Source: Alphaproteobacteria bacterium (GTDB taxonomy: Bacteria > Pseudomonadota > Alphaproteobacteria > Sphingomonadales > Sphingomonadaceae). Taken from it: a DNA stretch of 7,246 nucleotides. Numbering within the stretch: position 1 is the stretch's first letter; every line of letters begins with the position of its first letter. The stretch covers positions 1 through 7,246 of the forward strand of contig JAGWVG010000084.1 in the NCBI GenBank assembly GCA_018970965.1. Reading direction: 5' to 3'. Made by a program: the position numbers and the translations under genes. The notes below the pieces were generated by a model. The model was not told the origin of the DNA. It worked only from the letters and a program-made list of their open reading frames with translations, and made no database searches. This document shows, piece by piece, positions 1 through 7,145 of this stretch.

Positions 1-133
1 GGCCTTCAAACATGTCTGAAGACAAGGTCTTGGTCACTTCTTTGAGCGTGCCGACCGAAATATCGGGTGTGGCCGCCATCAGCGCCGTCGGGGCAATCAG
101 AAGCGATGAAGCGAGAAGAAATTTGCGAACCAT
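1..133 (-). CDS. Exported protein, N-terminal fragment, probably M28-family metallopeptidase
   Basis: This is the first 44 codons of a gene that leaves the window at its low end. It starts with ATG at 133-131, preceded by a good ribosome site (GGAGAG, about 5 bases before the start). The peptide begins MVRKFLLASSLLIAPTALMA: a short basic head, a hydrophobic core and a small-residue cleavage region near residues 19-21, so a Sec signal peptide ending in the periplasm is likely. The mature part that can be seen ends in LSSDMFEG. In sphingomonad M28 aminopeptidases the mature N-terminus commonly carries a similar L-(A/S)-SD-x-FEGR stretch, which is why I favour that family. No catalytic zinc ligands fall in the window, so the family call is inference from one short motif. 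That it is a real gene is well supported by the signal peptide and ribosome site. Confidence 0.6.
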   Translation of the reverse strand, partial: MVRKFLLASSLLIAPTALMAATPDISVGTLKEVTKTLSSDMFEG

Positions 134-192
134 CAGACTCTCCAGATTCATGAATGGCTGGGTCATGGCAAAGCTCTGCCGTGTCGACAATG

Positions 193-230
193 AAAAAGGG
201 CGGCCCCGAAGGACCGCCCTTTGAATTTTT
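193..230 (-). terminator. Intrinsic terminator of rpsD, C(UUCG)G hairpin
   Basis: Arms at 195-206 and 211-222 pair over 12 positions (AAAGGGCGG with CCGCCCTTT, one U-G wobble, then two C-G pairs). They close on a UUCG loop when read as minus-strand RNA, giving the very stable C(UUCG)G tetraloop. On the minus strand the stem runs into a T tract at 197-193. It lies 14 bases beyond the rpsD stop and before the next gene's start. The other side also has a T run (226-230), so it might work in both directions, but I see no plus-strand gene needing it. Confidence 0.9.
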
Positions 231-244
231 CGATGAACGTCAAC

Positions 245-859
245 TTAGCGCGAATAGAATTCGACGACCAGGTTCGGTTCCATCTTCACCGGATAAGGCA
301 CTTCATCCAGCGTCGGGACGCGCGTGAAGGTGACCTTCGCCTGACCATCGGGCGCGATGTAATCAGGAATGTCGCGCTCTGCGAGGCCTTGCGCTTCAAT
401 GACCAGCGCCATTTCCTGCGCCTTGTTGCCCAGGCTGATTTCATCACCCGGCTTCACCTGACGCGAGGCAATGTTGCACTTTTCACCGTTCACGCGCACG
501 TGACCGTGCGACACAAGCTGACGCGCCGCGAAAATCGTCGGTGCAAACTTGGCGCGATAGACGATGGCATCCAGACGACGCTCGAGCAGACCAATCAGAT
601 TCTGCGAGGTATCGCCCTTCATGCGGTCTGCTTCTTGATAAGCGCGCTTGAACTGCTTTTCGGTCACGTCGCCATAATAGCCCTTCAGCTTCTGCTTGGC
701 GCGCAGCTGAATGCCGTAATCCGACATTTTGCCCTTGCGGCGTTGGCCGTGCTGACCGGGGCCATATTCCCGCTTGTTAACCGGGGATTTCGGACGGCCC
801 CAGATATTTTCGCCCATGCGGCGATCGAGCTTATGCTTGGCGCTATGGCGCTTCGACAT
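245..859 (-). CDS. rpsD: 30S ribosomal protein S4
   Basis: This encodes a 204-residue ribosomal protein S4, a primary 16S rRNA-binding protein that nucleates assembly of the 30S body and helps control decoding accuracy. The start chosen is ATG at 859-857, giving the classic N-terminus [25 protein letters not shown] ribosome site lies about 8 bases upstream. The same frame stays open upstream to 952, but the extra 31 residues resemble no S4 and bypass that ribosome site. Residues 1-93 form the basic N-terminal domain ([21 protein letters not shown]) without the cysteine zinc site found in some S4 proteins. Residues about 94-157 are the S4 RNA-binding domain ([15 protein letters not shown], then [14 protein letters not shown]). 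The protein ends VVEFYSR, as expected. It is not in a large ribosomal operon here; it follows the trmJ-like gene and has its own terminator. Confidence 0.97.
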   Translation of the reverse strand: MSKRHSAKHKLDRRMGENIWGRPKSPVNKREYGPGQHGQRRKGKMSDYGIQLRAKQKLKGYYGDVTEKQFKRAYQEADRMKGDTSQNLIGLLERRLDAIVYRAKFAPTIFAARQLVSHGHVRVNGEKCNIASRQVKPGDEISLGNKAQEMALVIEAQGLAERDIPDYIAPDGQAKVTFTRVPTLDEVPYPVKMEPNLVVEFYSR

Positions 860-991
860 GATGTTTCTCCAATTGCGTTTCTTTACAGTTTTCCGGAACC
901 GCGCGACAGAACTGGCCTGCCGGACACCCGCTTCACCGGAGTGCGGGGTCAATTGCGGAAGTGGGCGCGTTTAGCGCAGCACACCCAAGAG
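860..991 (-). promoter_or_regulatory. rpsD leader / intergenic spacer with a hairpin
   Basis: This 132-base spacer lies between the trmJ stop and the rpsD start. It contains an imperfect hairpin with arms at 927-934 and 939-947 (CCCGC with GCGGG, one bulged base, then three further pairs including a wobble). No T tract follows it on the minus strand, so it is not a good terminator for the upstream operon. It may be leader RNA structure. S4 represses its own synthesis in other bacteria, so a regulatory leader is possible, but I recognise no known S4 leader motif. Confidence 0.35.
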
Positions 992-995
992 TCAA
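968..995 (-). promoter_or_regulatory. Candidate sigma-70-type promoter for rpsD
   Basis: On the minus strand, TTGACT (995-990) and TAAACG (973-968) lie 16 bases apart. The -35 is close to consensus and the -10 is weak. The -35 overlaps the trmJ stop codon (994-992). Transcription would begin near 961, giving a leader of about 100 bases. A GAGTC site (989-993), the CcrM methylation target in alphaproteobacteria, overlaps the -35. This is a pattern match only. Confidence 0.3.
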
Positions 996-1711
996 TCAGA
1001 TTCGGGCTTTGCGCCCCGCTCCAGCGTGCTTAGCACGCCGCGCAAGGTGCGCACTTCATTGGCATTCCAGCCAGGCTTGGTCAGCACTGAGCGCAAGGTG
1101 CGCTTGGTGGCGGGCACACGATCTGGCGGGAAGAAATAACCCGCCGCTTCAAGCATCGCATCCAAATGGCCAATCAAACCATCCAGCTCGTGCTGATCAG
1201 CAGGGGGATCAAGCTCCACCTGTGGCGGGCTGGCCAGCGCCATATGCTTGGACCATTCATAGGCCACCAAAATCACGGCCTGCGCCAAATTGAGCGATCC
1301 AAATTCGGGATTGATCGGGACGGTCAGGATTTTGCGGGCTATGGCCACATCATCCGTTTCAAGGCCCGAGCGTTCAGGGCCAAAGAGAATAGCTGTGCGC
1401 CCCGGTTCCGCATGGATTTCGCGCGCGGCTTCTTCGGGCGTGACAACGGGCTTGATCAGCCCGCGCTTGCGCACTGTTGTTGCATAAACCTGCGTACAAT
1501 CGGCAAGCGCATCTGCGACAGTTTCAAAAACCTGTGCTTTTTCTAAAATGATATCCGCCCCAGATGCTGCGGGGCCTGCAGCCGGGTTTGGCCAGCCGTC
1601 ACGCGGCGCAACAAGGCGCATCTCGGTGAGACCAAAATTGAGCATGGCGCGCGCGGCCTTGCCAATATTCTCGCCCAGTTGCGGACGCACGAGCACAAAA
1701 ACGGGCTGCAC
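992..1711 (-). CDS. trmJ: TrmJ-like tRNA (cytidine/uridine-32) 2'-O-methyltransferase, SPOUT family
   Basis: This is a 239-residue cytoplasmic RNA methyltransferase of the TrmH/SPOUT group 1 family. By homology it transfers a methyl group from S-adenosylmethionine to the 2'-OH of nucleotide 32 in the tRNA anticodon loop. The trefoil-knot motifs are clear: NIGKAARAMLNFG (residues 15-27, with R21 as the likely catalytic arginine), AILFGPERSGL (107-117) and NPEFGSLNLAQAVILVAYE (134-152). After about residue 160 comes a charged, helical C-terminal extension typical of TrmJ (YFFPPDRVPATKRTLRSVLTKPGWNANEVRTLRGVLSTL). The start is GTG at 1711-1709, only 2 bases after the nrdR stop, with a GGAG site inside the nrdR end; the peptide MQPVFVLVRPQLGENIG matches the family start. 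It is the last gene of the operon, and no clear terminator follows. A related SPOUT enzyme with another RNA target cannot be excluded. Confidence 0.88.
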   Translation of the reverse strand: MQPVFVLVRPQLGENIGKAARAMLNFGLTEMRLVAPRDGWPNPAAGPAASGADIILEKAQVFETVADALADCTQVYATTVRKRGLIKPVVTPEEAAREIHAEPGRTAILFGPERSGLETDDVAIARKILTVPINPEFGSLNLAQAVILVAYEWSKHMALASPPQVELDPPADQHELDGLIGHLDAMLEAAGYFFPPDRVPATKRTLRSVLTKPGWNANEVRTLRGVLSTLERGAKPESD

Positions 1712-1713
1712 GT

Positions 1714-2175
1714 TCAGCTCCGCGCGGCCTCTGCCACGCTGCCTGCAAAATCCTCAAAATCACGCGGCTCCGTAAAATCGCGATAGACAGAGGCGAAGCG
1801 GATATAGGCGACGCCATCCAGACCCTTAAGCCCCTCCATCACGAGTTCACCAATTGTTGACGCGCTGACTTCGCTCTCGCCCGAGGTTTCCAACTGGCGC
1901 TGGATGCCCGAAACAAGTCGCTCAATCTTTGCCGGATCAATCGGCCGCTTGCGGCAGGCAATGGTGACCGAGCGTTCCAGCTTTTCGCGCTCAAACGCCT
2001 CGCGCCGCCCTTCGGATTTGACCACCGTCAGTTCACGCAGCTGGATGCGCTCAAAAGTTGTGAAGCGCGCACCACAGGCTTCGCATTGCCGCCGCCTGCG
2101 GATCGCCGAATTATCTTCGGTCGGACGCGAATCCTTTACCTGGCTGTCTTCATGGGCGCAAAAAGGACACCGCAA
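1714..2175 (-). CDS. nrdR: Transcriptional repressor NrdR
   Basis: This is a 153-residue NrdR, the nucleotide-sensing repressor that binds NrdR boxes in ribonucleotide reductase promoters. Residues 1-45 are the zinc ribbon, with all four ligands present (C3, C6, C31, C34; MRCPFC and [17 protein letters not shown]). Residues about 46-136 are the ATP-cone ([20 protein letters not shown] ... [13 protein letters not shown]), which senses ATP and dATP. The length is normal for the family. The start is TTG at 2175-2173, 3 bases after the glyA stop. It is chosen because the zinc ribbon begins at residue 3, leaving no room for a later start. An AAGGG stretch in the end of glyA, about 10 bases upstream, can serve as ribosome site. 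The weak start and close spacing suggest translation coupled to glyA, fitting a low-abundance repressor. No NrdR box or ribonucleotide reductase gene is in the window. Confidence 0.96.
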   Translation of the reverse strand: MRCPFCAHEDSQVKDSRPTEDNSAIRRRRQCEACGARFTTFERIQLRELTVVKSEGRREAFEREKLERSVTIACRKRPIDPAKIERLVSGIQRQLETSGESEVSASTIGELVMEGLKGLDGVAYIRFASVYRDFTEPRDFEDFAGSVAEAARS

Positions 2176-2178
2176 GGA

Positions 2179-3489
2179 TCAAAGCCCTTCGTAAATTGGG
2201 AAGCGGGCGCAGAGATCTTCCACGCGCTGACGCACATGCGCTTCGACTTGCGCGTCCCCTGCCTCACCATTTTTGCGCAAGCCATCAACCACTTCGGCAA
2301 TCATCTGGCCGATCTGGCGGAACTCTGCCGGGCCAAAGCCACGCGTTGTGCCGGCAGGCGTGCCAAGACGAATGCCCGATGTCAGCGCAGGCTTTTCATC
2401 ATCATAGGGGATGTTGTTCTTGTTGCAGGTGATCGATGCCCGGTCCAGCGCATGTTCAGCATGCTTGCCCTTGGCTTGCTTGGGCCGCAAATCGACCAGC
2501 ATCAGGTGATTGTCTGTGCCGCCCGATACAATATCCAGGCCCTGCTCCTGCAGTGCCGACGCCAAAGCCTTGGCATTATCGACAATCGCCTGCGCATAGG
2601 CCTTGAATTCTGGTTTCATGGCTTCGGCAAAGGCAATGGCCTTGGCGGCCACCACGTGCATCAACGGCCCGCCCTGCAAGCCCGGGAAAATGGCGCTGTT
2701 CAGCTTTTTCGCAATGGCTTCCTCATTTGAGAGGATGATGCCCGAGCGCGGGCCACGCAGCGATTTGTGCGTCGTTGTGGTCGTCACATGCGCATGCGGC
2801 ACGGGGCTGGGGTGGACACCCCCTGCGACCAGGCCCGAAATGTGCGACATATCGGCCAGCAAAAACGCGCCAATTTCGTCTGCAATCTCGCGGAAGCGCG
2901 CCCAATCCCAAAAGCGCGAATAGGCGGTGCCGCCGCAGATAATCAACTTCGGACGGTTTTCACGCGCAAGCCGAGCGACTTCATCCATATCAATCACTTG
3001 GTCTTCACGGCGCACGCCATAGGGCACGGGCTTAAACCATTTGCCTGACATGTTGACGGGCGAGCCGTGGGTCAAATGGCCCCCTGCCGCCAAGTCCAGC
3101 CCCATAAAGCTATCCCCCGGCTGCAACAGCGCAAGGAACACCGCTTGGTTCATCTGGCTGCCGGAATTGGGCTGCACATTGGCAAAGTTCGCGCCAAACA
3201 ATTTTTTCGCGCGTTCAATCGCCAAGGTTTCAATCTCGTCGACATATTCGCACCCGCCATAATAGCGGCGGCCCGGATAGCCTTCGGCATATTTGTTGGT
3301 CAGGATCGACCCTTGCGCTTCCAGAACCGCGCGCGAGCAGATGTTTTCTGAAGCAATCAGCTCAATCTTGTCGCGCTGGCGACCCAATTCCTTGCTGATC
3401 CAGCCGGCAATTTCGGGATCACTCTCGGCCAAACCGCGCGAGAAAAATCCATCAGTAACGGTGTAACTGGCAGCGGGTTGGGTGCTCAT
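2179..3489 (-). CDS. glyA: Serine hydroxymethyltransferase
   Basis: This is a 436-residue pyridoxal-phosphate enzyme of the cytoplasm that interconverts serine plus tetrahydrofolate with glycine plus 5,10-methylene-tetrahydrofolate, the main source of one-carbon units for thymidylate, purines and methionine. Visible family signatures are IELIASEN (42-49, E48 near the active site), [15 protein letters not shown] (65-79), [10 protein letters not shown] (137-146), [13 protein letters not shown] (210-222, with D213 expected to contact the cofactor ring nitrogen), [14 protein letters not shown] (235-248, cofactor lysine K242) and [15 protein letters not shown] (370-384, R374 expected to bind the substrate carboxylate). 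Length and completeness are normal. The ATG start (3489-3487) overlaps the rpiB stop as ATGA, implying translational coupling. The N-terminal tail before [14 protein letters not shown] is slightly longer than in the E. coli enzyme. The stop is 3 bases before nrdR. Confidence 0.98.
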   Translation of the reverse strand: MSTQPAASYTVTDGFFSRGLAESDPEIAGWISKELGRQRDKIELIASENICSRAVLEAQGSILTNKYAEGYPGRRYYGGCEYVDEIETLAIERAKKLFGANFANVQPNSGSQMNQAVFLALLQPGDSFMGLDLAAGGHLTHGSPVNMSGKWFKPVPYGVRREDQVIDMDEVARLARENRPKLIICGGTAYSRFWDWARFREIADEIGAFLLADMSHISGLVAGGVHPSPVPHAHVTTTTTHKSLRGPRSGIILSNEEAIAKKLNSAIFPGLQGGPLMHVVAAKAIAFAEAMKPEFKAYAQAIVDNAKALASALQEQGLDIVSGGTDNHLMLVDLRPKQAKGKHAEHALDRASITCNKNNIPYDDEKPALTSGIRLGTPAGTTRGFGPAEFRQIGQMIAEVVDGLRKNGEAGDAQVEAHVRQRVEDLCARFPIYEGL

Positions 3490-3938
3490 GCTTGGTCCTT
3501 GGTGAGAACAGGGTTGGACAATTTGGTAACACGACGCTGATGGCGATCTCCGCCAAAATCGGTCGCAAGAAATGCGGTGACACAGGCCTTGGCCATTTCA
3601 ATGCCAATCAGCCGCGCGCCCATGGCCAAAACATTGGCATCATTATGTTCGCGCGCGAGTTGTGCCGAGAGCGGCTCAGATACTAAAGCGCAGCGGCAAT
3701 CGGGGTGCCGGTTAACGGCCATCGAAATCCCAATGCCAGAGCCGCATAGCGCTAGACCGCGCTCGGCCGCGCCCTCTGCAACCGCACGCGCGAGCTTATA
3801 GCCATAATCGGGATAATCGACGCTGTTGCCATCATGGGGCCCCAAATCATCGACTTGATGCCCAGCCTCGGCCAGCCAAGCGACAAGCGCTGCCTTCAAA
3901 TCCAGCGCGGCATGGTCGGACGCGATTGCAATGCGCAT
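3486..3938 (-). CDS. rpiB: Ribose-5-phosphate isomerase B
   Basis: This is a 150-residue RpiB/LacAB-type sugar isomerase that interconverts ribose-5-phosphate and ribulose-5-phosphate in the non-oxidative pentose phosphate pathway, feeding PRPP and nucleotide synthesis. Signatures are [15 protein letters not shown] (1-15, with D8 and H9), VDYPDYG (40-46), the anion-hole and catalytic-base loop [15 protein letters not shown] (63-77, C65 the expected base) and [17 protein letters not shown] (96-112, with H98 at the position of the usual ring-opening histidine). I start it at ATG 3938-3936, where the family alignment begins and an AGGCG stretch lies upstream. A GTG at 3953-3951 would add MQAIN, but its AAAGG sits directly against the start, so it is less likely. 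It is the first gene of the rpiB-glyA-nrdR-trmJ operon, and its stop overlaps the glyA start. Confidence 0.95.
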   Translation of the reverse strand: MRIAIASDHAALDLKAALVAWLAEAGHQVDDLGPHDGNSVDYPDYGYKLARAVAEGAAERGLALCGSGIGISMAVNRHPDCRCALVSEPLSAQLAREHNDANVLAMGARLIGIEMAKACVTAFLATDFGGDRHQRRVTKLSNPVLTKDQA

Positions 3939-4050
3939 GTTAATCGCCTGCACCCTTTGGTGAATTGACTCGGATAGCCGCTCCTTAGGGGAGGCTTTGC
4001 AAGATTGCCACTAGGGATTGTGGTGAAGCGCGCCAAATTGGGGATTGGGC
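3939..4050 (-). promoter_or_regulatory. Leader region of the rpiB-glyA-nrdR-trmJ operon
   Basis: This gene-free stretch follows the receptor terminator and must hold the operon promoter if the terminator is effective. On the minus strand the best candidate pair is TTGCAA (4001-3996) followed 18 bases later by GCTATC (3977-3972); both are weak matches to sigma-70 elements. A GACTC (CcrM-type GANTC) site lies at 3967-3971. I see no riboswitch or tRNA-like structure. The promoter placement is low-confidence inference. Confidence 0.3.
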
Positions 4051-4084
4051 AAAAAAATACCCCGGTGTGCTGAGCACACCGGGG
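4051..4084 (-). terminator. Strong intrinsic terminator after the TonB-dependent receptor gene
   Basis: A perfect 11-base-pair stem (4060-4070 with 4074-4084; CCCCGGTGTGC against GCACACCGGGG) closes on a 3-base loop. Read on the minus strand it is followed by TA and then seven T residues (4057-4051). It begins 27 bases beyond the receptor stop codon. It should insulate the receptor gene from the rpiB operon. Confidence 0.95.
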
Positions 4085-4111
4085 TCAGGCAACCTCCCCT
4101 TGAGGTTTCGC

Positions 4112-7006
4112 TTAGAACTTGAAGCCAGCAGCCAAACCGTAGCGGCGCGGTTCAAGTGTAAAGATGTTGGTGTACAGGCCCGATGATTGGTCGGTCACGT
4201 ACAGACCCGTGATGGCGTTGTTGTTGAAGATGTTCTGGACATAGCCGCGAACAAACCATTTGCCATCCGGACCGTTCAACTGAACCTGAGCATTTGCCTG
4301 AGCATAGCCTTGGATCTTGTTGACCGGGCCATTGAAGATGTTGCCATAGCTTTCGCCCGTGTAGGTCAAGTCCGCACGCGGGACGAGCGTCATGTCGTTG
4401 GCCAATTCAGCGGTGTACTGTGCGCCCACCGAGAATTTGTAGACCGGAGCCTGCGGCAGGCGATTGCCCTTCACATTCACCGGCACGCCAGCGTTCAGAA
4501 CCGTGACGCCGCCAAAGGCAGCGCCAACCGTTGCAGCACTGCCATTCAGCACCGAGCAGATGCCGAAGGCGCCATTTGCCGCAACACCACTGTTCGCGCC
4601 AAAGCTGGTCGGTGCCTTCAGGCCGAGTGCGCTGTTGATCGCACCCACATAGCCATTCACGCCGGCAACATTGCCCGAGTTCGACACAACAGCGCAGTTC
4701 GAGCCGTTGGTCACATCCTTGATGATGACAGCATCAGCACGGCCGCCCGAAGGATCACGCGGGTTGGTCAAACGATCACCGCTGTCACCTGCCTTGGTGT
4801 GCAGGTAGCTGGCATTCATGTTGATCAACACGTTGCGTGACGGACGGATCAAGCTTTCCAGCTCGAGACCGTAGATATCAGCATCGATATTGTCGTTGAC
4901 CGAGGTACGGGCAACGATGCGGCTCAGCTGCAGACCCTTATACTGATAGTAGAAGGCCGTTGCGTTCAATGTCAGCGCGCCATTGCCGAAGGTGTTCTTC
5001 GAACCCACTTCGAATGCGTTGACCGATTCCGGCTTGAAGCTTTCCGTAACCGCGAAGATCGGGCTCAGCGGCGGGTTGATACCGCCCGACTTATAGCCGC
5101 GCGAGTAAGACGCATAAACGAGGTTCCGGTCGCTCAGCTTCCAATCCAAGACCAGGCGACCCGTCATCTTCGAGAAGCCAACCTTACGGACTTGGAAGGG
5201 CTGGTTGCCGGCAATGCCCGGATCCGCGTCATAAGAACCAAAGAACGGCGATGCATAAGCATTGGTCGAGCCAAACGGTGTCAGGAAGCTGGCAAGCGTT
5301 GTGCGTGCCTGAACTTCCTTCTTATCGTTGTTATAGCGCAGACCCATGGTCAACTTCAGCGCATCGCTGAACTCATAATAGGCTTCGCCGAACAGACCAT
5401 AAGACTTGACGTTCAGATAATCGCTGTTGTTGCGATAATAAGGTGTCGCCAAATACGAGGCCGGCAGACCATTGCCGAGAGCCGTGAAGGTGCCAAGAAT
5501 ACCCGTGACATAGTCGATGCCGAACGAGTTCACATAATAGTTATTATTCTTGAGCTTATAGTCGACATAGATGCCGCCCAACAGGAAGTTGAACTTGCCG
5601 TCCAGCTTCGAAGTCAGGATGCCTTCCACCGACCAATCGGTGCTGGTCTGGTTGGAACGGTCAAAGTCCTGCGGCGTGGCCGAGCACATCTTGTAGCCAC
5701 CATATGACCCCGTGCCGGTGGTTTCAGCCAGCGAGGTGCAGAGGTTGCCATTGGGGCCGCCCGGGGTCAGCGCATCATAAATGGGCTTCAAAGCACCCTG
5801 CAGCGGACCAGCCGTGGTGGCGAGTGCGGCCAGCGTGTTCAAGCCCGTTGCCATAACAGCGCGGTTCTGAACCGACAGGTTATAGTCTTGCTGCGAGTCA
5901 ACTGACGCCTTGTGGTAGAAGCCCGTCAACTGGACATTGAAGGCGCCCAGCTCTTGGTTGATGCGCGCCTGATATTGCTGTTCCGACGTGAAATAGGTCG
6001 GCGCATAATCAGTGTACACTGTGCGCGGATCAGCCGGGTTGGTGACGCCGGCATACACATCGGGGCCATAAAGGCTGCCCAAGCCCAAAGTCGGGACGGG
6101 GATCTTGTTGATCTTCAAGAATTCTTGCGAGCTCAGCGTGCCGACGAAGGTCGAGTTCGAGTTCGTCATTTCATACGCACGGCCATTGGGCAGACAGCCC
6201 AAAACGCCGGTGGGATCGCGCTGACACATCTGCTTTTGGATACGCAGACGATTGTCATTTTCGCGGAAATAATAGCCCATCAAATCGATGGTCGTATTTT
6301 CATTCGGCTCCCAACGAACAGCGCCACGCACGGCGTACATGTTACGGCCATCAAGCTTGCTGCCGTCAAAGATGTTCTTCGTATAGCCATCGCGGTTCAG
6401 GTAGAAGCCCGAAACGCGGACACCCAGCGTATCGTTAAGGGCAACGTTAACCATGCCCTTGGCTTTGACCGAGTTGTAATTGCCATATTCAACTTCACCC
6501 GAGGCCTTGAAGCCTGTCAGGTCCGGGCGGACCGGAACGAAGTTGACCACGCCCGAGGTGGCGTTGCGGCCGAACAGCGTGCCCTGCGGGCCGCGCAGCA
6601 CTTCGACGCGCTCAAGATCGAAATATTCCGTTTCGAACAAACGAGTGGAGAGGAGCGGCGTACCATCCAAGTGAATGGCGGTCGCCGAATCGCACGACAC
6701 GCCGACGCAAAGGTCGCCAATGCCGCGGATGGTGAAGCTGGAACCCGTGAAGTTGCCCTTTGAGAAGGTTACGTTCGGCAGCGTCAGCTGAAGGTCGCTG
6801 GCGTTCTTAATCTGTTGACGCTCAAGCGTTTCAGCCGAGAAGGCGGAGACGGCGATTGGAACTTCTTGCAGGCTCTGTGACTGGCGTTGCGCCGTCACAA
6901 TAATTTCATCAGCGCTCGGCGCATCACCTTGCGCGCTCTGAGCAAGTGCCGGCGTTGCCATAAGCATGGCAAATGCAGAGACACCTGTGATGTAGACTTG
7001 TTTCAT
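4112..7006 (-). CDS. TonB-dependent outer-membrane receptor
   Basis: This is a 964-residue TonB-dependent receptor that would import an unidentified substrate across the outer membrane using TonB-ExbBD energy. Residues 1-22 are a signal peptide (MKQVYITGVSAFAMLMATPALA), cleaved before QSAQ. DEIIVTAQ (33-40) is the TonB-box region. The plug domain covers about 45-165 (EVPIAVSAFSAETL, FTIRGIG, LERVEVLRGPQGTLFGRNATSGVVNF). The rest is the beta-barrel, with the usual GNRLPQAPVYKFSVGAQY near 847-864 and a C-terminal phenylalanine (AAGFKF) suited to BAM recognition. It is longer than many family members, partly through a Gly/Ala/Asn/Val-rich loop at about 765-845. All eight cysteines fall in local pairs (100/105, 261/271, 423/441, 771/817). 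I start at ATG 7006, which has GGGAG 9 bases upstream; the ATG at 7015 has that site directly against it. No transporter or enzyme gene nearby suggests a substrate. Confidence 0.93.
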   Translation of the reverse strand: MKQVYITGVSAFAMLMATPALAQSAQGDAPSADEIIVTAQRQSQSLQEVPIAVSAFSAETLERQQIKNASDLQLTLPNVTFSKGNFTGSSFTIRGIGDLCVGVSCDSATAIHLDGTPLLSTRLFETEYFDLERVEVLRGPQGTLFGRNATSGVVNFVPVRPDLTGFKASGEVEYGNYNSVKAKGMVNVALNDTLGVRVSGFYLNRDGYTKNIFDGSKLDGRNMYAVRGAVRWEPNENTTIDLMGYYFRENDNRLRIQKQMCQRDPTGVLGCLPNGRAYEMTNSNSTFVGTLSSQEFLKINKIPVPTLGLGSLYGPDVYAGVTNPADPRTVYTDYAPTYFTSEQQYQARINQELGAFNVQLTGFYHKASVDSQQDYNLSVQNRAVMATGLNTLAALATTAGPLQGALKPIYDALTPGGPNGNLCTSLAETTGTGSYGGYKMCSATPQDFDRSNQTSTDWSVEGILTSKLDGKFNFLLGGIYVDYKLKNNNYYVNSFGIDYVTGILGTFTALGNGLPASYLATPYYRNNSDYLNVKSYGLFGEAYYEFSDALKLTMGLRYNNDKKEVQARTTLASFLTPFGSTNAYASPFFGSYDADPGIAGNQPFQVRKVGFSKMTGRLVLDWKLSDRNLVYASYSRGYKSGGINPPLSPIFAVTESFKPESVNAFEVGSKNTFGNGALTLNATAFYYQYKGLQLSRIVARTSVNDNIDADIYGLELESLIRPSRNVLINMNASYLHTKAGDSGDRLTNPRDPSGGRADAVIIKDVTNGSNCAVVSNSGNVAGVNGYVGAINSALGLKAPTSFGANSGVAANGAFGICSVLNGSAATVGAAFGGVTVLNAGVPVNVKGNRLPQAPVYKFSVGAQYTAELANDMTLVPRADLTYTGESYGNIFNGPVNKIQGYAQANAQVQLNGPDGKWFVRGYVQNIFNNNAITGLYVTDQSSGLYTNIFTLEPRRYGLAAGFKF

Positions 7007-7100
7007 TTTCCCCATCTCCCATCAATTTACCGGAAAACCGGCCTGTCGCGCGTAGTTATCTTTGCGCGTTATTGTCATCCTGCGTTGCGATTTCCTCTCC

Positions 7101-7118
7101 GTCAATGGCCGAATTGAC
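7101..7118. repeat. Inverted repeat GTCAAT-N6-ATTGAC upstream of the receptor gene
   Basis: Perfect 6-base arms (7101-7106 and 7113-7118) are separated by 6 bases. The geometry of an 18-base dyad fits a dimeric helix-turn-helix regulator, so it is a candidate operator for the receptor gene, whose start codon is about 95 bases away. One arm could also act as a TTGAC-like -35 element in either direction. The regulator is unknown. Confidence 0.4.
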
Positions 7119-7145
7119 AGGAAATTTCGTAAAGACGGGCTGATC

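Noticed and set aside
927..947. Hairpin after trmJ as an operon terminator
   Set aside because: The stem is imperfect and no T tract follows on the transcribed strand.
860..952. N-terminal extension of rpsD by 31 residues
   Set aside because: The extension is not found in S4 proteins and ignores the well-spaced GGAG site before the ATG at 859.
221..1033. A 270-codon open frame on the plus strand opposite rpsD
   Set aside because: It lies antisense to the unmistakable rpsD gene, its product is rich in Arg/His/Leu with no family resemblance, and it runs across the rpsD leader. It is a shadow of GC-rich coding DNA.
3962..3969. GAATTGAC, also present at 7111-7118, with ATTGAC copies near rpsD, as a possible shared regulatory motif
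   Set aside because: The copies differ in orientation and position relative to the genes, and TTGAC is also the -35 core, so chance or promoter elements explain them without a common regulator.
5912..6763. A 283-codon open frame on the plus strand inside the receptor gene
   Set aside because: It is fully antisense to the receptor plug and barrel coding region, has no recognisable domain and no good ribosome site. It is a shadow.
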